This document shows, piece after piece, positions 61,852 through 64,000 of a stretch of DNA of 64,000 nucleotides. The translations under genes were made by a program, and so were the position numbers. The notes below the pieces were generated by a model. That model ran no database searches, had not been told where the DNA came from, and was given only the letters and a program-made list of their open reading frames with translations. Every line of letters starts with the position of its first letter. Positions within the stretch are counted from its first letter, which is position 1. The stretch covers positions 124,001 through 188,000 of the forward strand of contig NZ_QOKZ01000005.1 of the NCBI RefSeq assembly GCF_003697785.1. The letters are read 5' to 3'. This stretch comes from Paracoccus alkanivorans. GTDB taxonomy: Bacteria; Pseudomonadota; Alphaproteobacteria; Rhodobacterales; Rhodobacteraceae.

Positions 61852-63234
61852 ATGAGCATCGCCGACCGATCATTGCCCGCTGCAGCCGCCTGCCCCAATG
61901 CCGCGACAATGCGCCGGGTTCTGGTCATCGGCGATCTTGCCCGGCAGCAGAAGAAGCTCCTGCAGGCGGGATATCATCTGACCCTGGCGGCCTCTGCCGC
62001 CGACGCTCTGGCGATCGGGCCGCAATTCAGGCCCGATGTCGTCATCGCCGACGCTGCCGCACTCGACATGCCCGTCGCCGGATTCTGCCAGATCCTTCGC
62101 GGCCTCGATCACGGCGGGTATTGTTATGTCATCCTTGTGGTCCAAAGCCGGGATGCCCGGGAAATCGCTGGTAATCTTGACGCGGGTGCAGACGATTTCC
62201 TGGTAAAGCCGGTCAAGACCTTCGAACTGCACGCGCGCCTGTTGGCCGGAGAAAAAACTCTGCTTGCCGGGGGGGACCTGCAACTGCGGAACAGCCGGCT
62301 GCACGGCCTGCTTCAGCAGATGCGTGAAGCGCAAGGAAAGGCAGAGCGGGATCTGGGTGACGCGGGTAGGCTGCAACGGGCCATGATGCGGGATCACAGC
62401 GGCCAGTTCGGCGATATGACCATATCATTGCTGCTGCGCCCGGCGCATCAGATCGGCGGCGATCTGGTGGGCTTCTTCCCTATCGACGATCAGCGGGCCG
62501 GCATTTTCGCGCTGGACATCGCCGGTCATGGCGTGGCTGCCGCCCTGCTGACTGCACGGCTATCGGTGCATTTGTCGGCTTCTCCTGATCTCAACGAGGT
62601 GCTGCGCCCATTACGCGGGGGTAACGCAGCGCTGACACCGGTCGAACTGGCCCATCGCCTGAACAGCATCCTGCTGGATGAAATGGGCTGCAATAGCCAC
62701 ATGACCATGGCTTACGCGGATATCAATCATGTCACCGGCCGCGTCAGTATGGTCCAGGCGGGCCACCCGCATCCGGTCCTGCAATCCGCCGACGGCAGCC
62801 TCCGGCGTCTTGGACAAGGGGGGATGCCGCTCGGCCTGTTCTCCGCGCCGGAATTCGACGCGTTCGAATTCACCCTGCAGCCGGGGGAGCGGTTGCTGAT
62901 CGTCTCGGACGGTTTCACCGATTCCGCCGACTTCAAAGGGCACCCCTTGGGGGAACACGGTCTCGACGCCCTTATCGCCGCGAACTCTTCGCTTTGCGGC
63001 CATGCATTTCTGGAAGCGCTGATCCTTGCGCTGAACGGGCGAAGCCTTGGAAAGGTCCGGGATGACCGGTCAGCGGTTCTGGTGGAAACCGATCTCTTCC
63101 GGAGGTCCTGCTCCACGATCATCCTGACCGGCCCAGTTCCTGATCAGGACGGGGGCGACGGAGTACGGGCCATACCCTGGCGGCTTCGATGCGAGCTTTG
63201 CGAATTCAAGGCAGGCTGCCTCGGGCCCGGCTGA
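61852..63234 (+). CDS. Receiver-SpoIIE phosphatase response regulator
   Basis: Protein of 460 residues. An N-terminal receiver (about 20-135) retains the phosphoacceptor Asp in VVIADAAALDMP, a Ser in VVQSRDA and the Lys in FLVKPVK. A short coiled coil leads to a SpoIIE/PP2C-type domain (about 185-420) with AGIFALDIAGHGVAAALLTARL, VQAGHPHPVL and VSDGFTDS metal-binding segments. Such proteins release anti-sigma or anti-anti-sigma factors (general stress response). About 40 residues after DDRSAVLVET are not family-like and overlap the opposite Nudix gene by 91 bases. No partner switch genes adjoin. Confidence 0.87.
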   Translation: MSIADRSLPAAAACPNAATMRRVLVIGDLARQQKKLLQAGYHLTLAASAADALAIGPQFRPDVVIADAAALDMPVAGFCQILRGLDHGGYCYVILVVQSRDAREIAGNLDAGADDFLVKPVKTFELHARLLAGEKTLLAGGDLQLRNSRLHGLLQQMREAQGKAERDLGDAGRLQRAMMRDHSGQFGDMTISLLLRPAHQIGGDLVGFFPIDDQRAGIFALDIAGHGVAAALLTARLSVHLSASPDLNEVLRPLRGGNAALTPVELAHRLNSILLDEMGCNSHMTMAYADINHVTGRVSMVQAGHPHPVLQSADGSLRRLGQGGMPLGLFSAPEFDAFEFTLQPGERLLIVSDGFTDSADFKGHPLGEHGLDALIAANSSLCGHAFLEALILALNGRSLGKVRDDRSAVLVETDLFRRSCSTIILTGPVPDQDGGDGVRAIPWRLRCELCEFKAGCLGPG

Positions 63235-63674
63235 ACTGTCCGAAGCACCTGCCTTATCGCCGCCTTCGAGCCGGGATCGGACAGCAGTTCCATCGCCTGA
63301 CCGGCGGGAATCCAATGCGCCTCGTGGCCGGGTTCAGACGGGGCGGCAAGGCGGGTTACCGGACGGGCCAGCCAGACAGAGCACAGCTTTTCGGCATAAA
63401 GGTCGTAGTCGGGCATATAGCAGAACCGCCGATAGATCCCGATTCGGCGAGGCGTGGAAATCGTCCAGCCGGTCTCTTCCAGAACCTCCCGGTGCAGGGC
63501 CGCGATCGGCCCCTCCCCCGGATCGATGCCGCCGCCGGGCAGCTGGAATTCCGGCTCGGGCCAATCCTGATGCGTCAGCAATACCCGCCCCTCGCGCAAC
63601 AGTAAGGCATAGGCGCCCGGACGGCGCCGATATTGACGGGCGGGTTCTGGAGCGATTCCGAAACGGGGGATCAT
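63144..63674 (-). CDS. Nudix hydrolase
   Basis: Nudix protein of 176 residues. The box GGGIDPGEGPIAALHREVLEETGW has the REVLEE metal ligands near residues 60-65. The N terminus is basic (RRRPGAYALLLREGRVLLT). The last 30 residues (QPGPRQPALNSQSSH...) look unlike the fold and come from the overlap with the converging phosphatase gene. The substrate is unknown. The hslO gene is divergent on its other side. Confidence 0.85.
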   Translation of the reverse strand: MIPRFGIAPEPARQYRRRPGAYALLLREGRVLLTHQDWPEPEFQLPGGGIDPGEGPIAALHREVLEETGWTISTPRRIGIYRRFCYMPDYDLYAEKLCSVWLARPVTRLAAPSEPGHEAHWIPAGQAMELLSDPGSKAAIRQVLRTVQPGPRQPALNSQSSHRSRQGMARTPSPPS

Positions 63675-63815
63675 GCTGGCCTCCGGACAGGACGCCTTCT
63701 CCTAACGCAGTCACAATGTATAGAAAAGCCGCCCCTTGGGATCGCCGGTGAAAGCTCTATATTGGGGCCAACCCGGCTCGCGACCGCAGGCCAGACATAA
63801 TTTCAAGGATCAGCC

Positions 63816-64000
63816 ATGAGCAAAATCAACCAGATTGCCTGGGACGACACGGTTCTGCCCTTTCAGCTCGACCGCTCGAATATCCGCGGCCGCACCGCTC
63901 GGCTGGATGGCGTGCTGGACCATATCCTGTCGCGCCATAACTATCCCGCGGCGGTCAGCGCGCTAGTTGCCGATCTGGCCTTGCTTGCTGCGCTGATCGG
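63816..64000 (+). CDS. hslO: Redox chaperone Hsp33 (3' truncated by window edge)
   Basis: The first 61 residues read MSKINQIAWDDTVLPFQLDRSN and RGRTARLDGVLDHILSRHNYP, typical of the N-terminal domain of Hsp33, a holdase activated by oxidation of a C-terminal zinc-cysteine centre. The centre lies outside the window. CAAGGATCAGCC precedes the ATG. Confidence 0.92.
   Translation, partial: MSKINQIAWDDTVLPFQLDRSNIRGRTARLDGVLDHILSRHNYPAAVSALVADLALLAALI

Noticed and set aside
1-64000. CRISPR arrays, tRNA and rRNA genes, insertion sequences, integrases, toxin-antitoxin pairs
   Set aside because: I looked for repeat-spacer patterns, tRNA-like cloverleaf ends, transposase motifs and inverted-repeat borders and saw none. 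Absence by eye is not proof; tRNAscan, CRISPR and IS searches would settle it.

Overview
The window looks like chromosomal core DNA of a high-GC alphaproteobacterium, most likely a Rhodobacterales (Paracoccus-like) species. The reasons are a GcrA cell-cycle regulator, a TIGR02302/DUF4175 giant membrane protein, PhaA/PhaB polyhydroxybutyrate genes, the ftsE-ftsX-plsC cluster, an argH-small lipoprotein-lysA operon, a BtuB-type receptor behind a cobalamin riboswitch, and a complete ectoine operon that suggests a salt-exposed (marine or soil) life style. The genus is inferred; no rRNA or tRNA gene is present to confirm it. I see no insertion sequence, prophage, CRISPR array or integrase; gene order is dense, with many ATGA/TGATG stop-start overlaps.

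Layout. 1-3.8 kb: the 3' part of purQ, then a DctB/DctD-type two-component system whose regulator has lost the sigma-54 contact loop. 3.9-11.2 kb: an EamA transporter, divergent argO/argP, a corC-ybeY-phoH operon, alr, a Nudix gene and gcrA. 11.3-15.9 kb: an orphan ABC-2 permease, argD-GNAT-argF and an APH(6)-like kinase. 16.1-22.2 kb: PhoX with a possible Pho box, two peptide deformylases (one lacking catalytic residues), a MalY/PatB lyase with an L,D-transpeptidase, and accA. 22.6-30.6 kb: a DUF1127 protein, an FMN-binding protein, plsC-ftsX-ftsE, a zinc-ribbon protein, the TIGR02302 protein and lysA. 30.6-38.6 kb: an LptM-like lipoprotein, argH, tlpA, tag, an EAL protein, phaAB, DUF465, a tRNA methyltransferase, DUF2007 and a polyprenyl diphosphate synthase. 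38.7-47.4 kb: amtB, a class A PBP and btuBFCD with its riboswitch. 47.6-53 kb: a GntR regulator, ectABC-ask and divergent ectR. 53-64 kb: smc, lrgAB, moaB-argG, an orphan membrane protein with ilvA, a SpoIIE-type phosphatase response regulator, a Nudix gene and the start of hslO.

Several pathways recur. Arginine synthesis and export is spread over four loci (argD/argF, argH, argG, argO/argP). Lysine/diaminopimelate metabolism and wall building share lysA, alr, the PBP, the L,D-transpeptidase and ftsEX. The ectoine genes carry their own aspartokinase. Three loci share a short repeat (TTCTTCTTTGT-NN-AAATACCT). At one it forms a perfect 21-bp hairpin between convergent genes, and at another it appears to lie inside the start of a coding region. 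No obviously new multi-gene system stands out. The most notable items are the altered DctD, the degenerate deformylase paralogue, the repeat family, and two aminoglycoside-modifying-enzyme look-alikes flanking argF.
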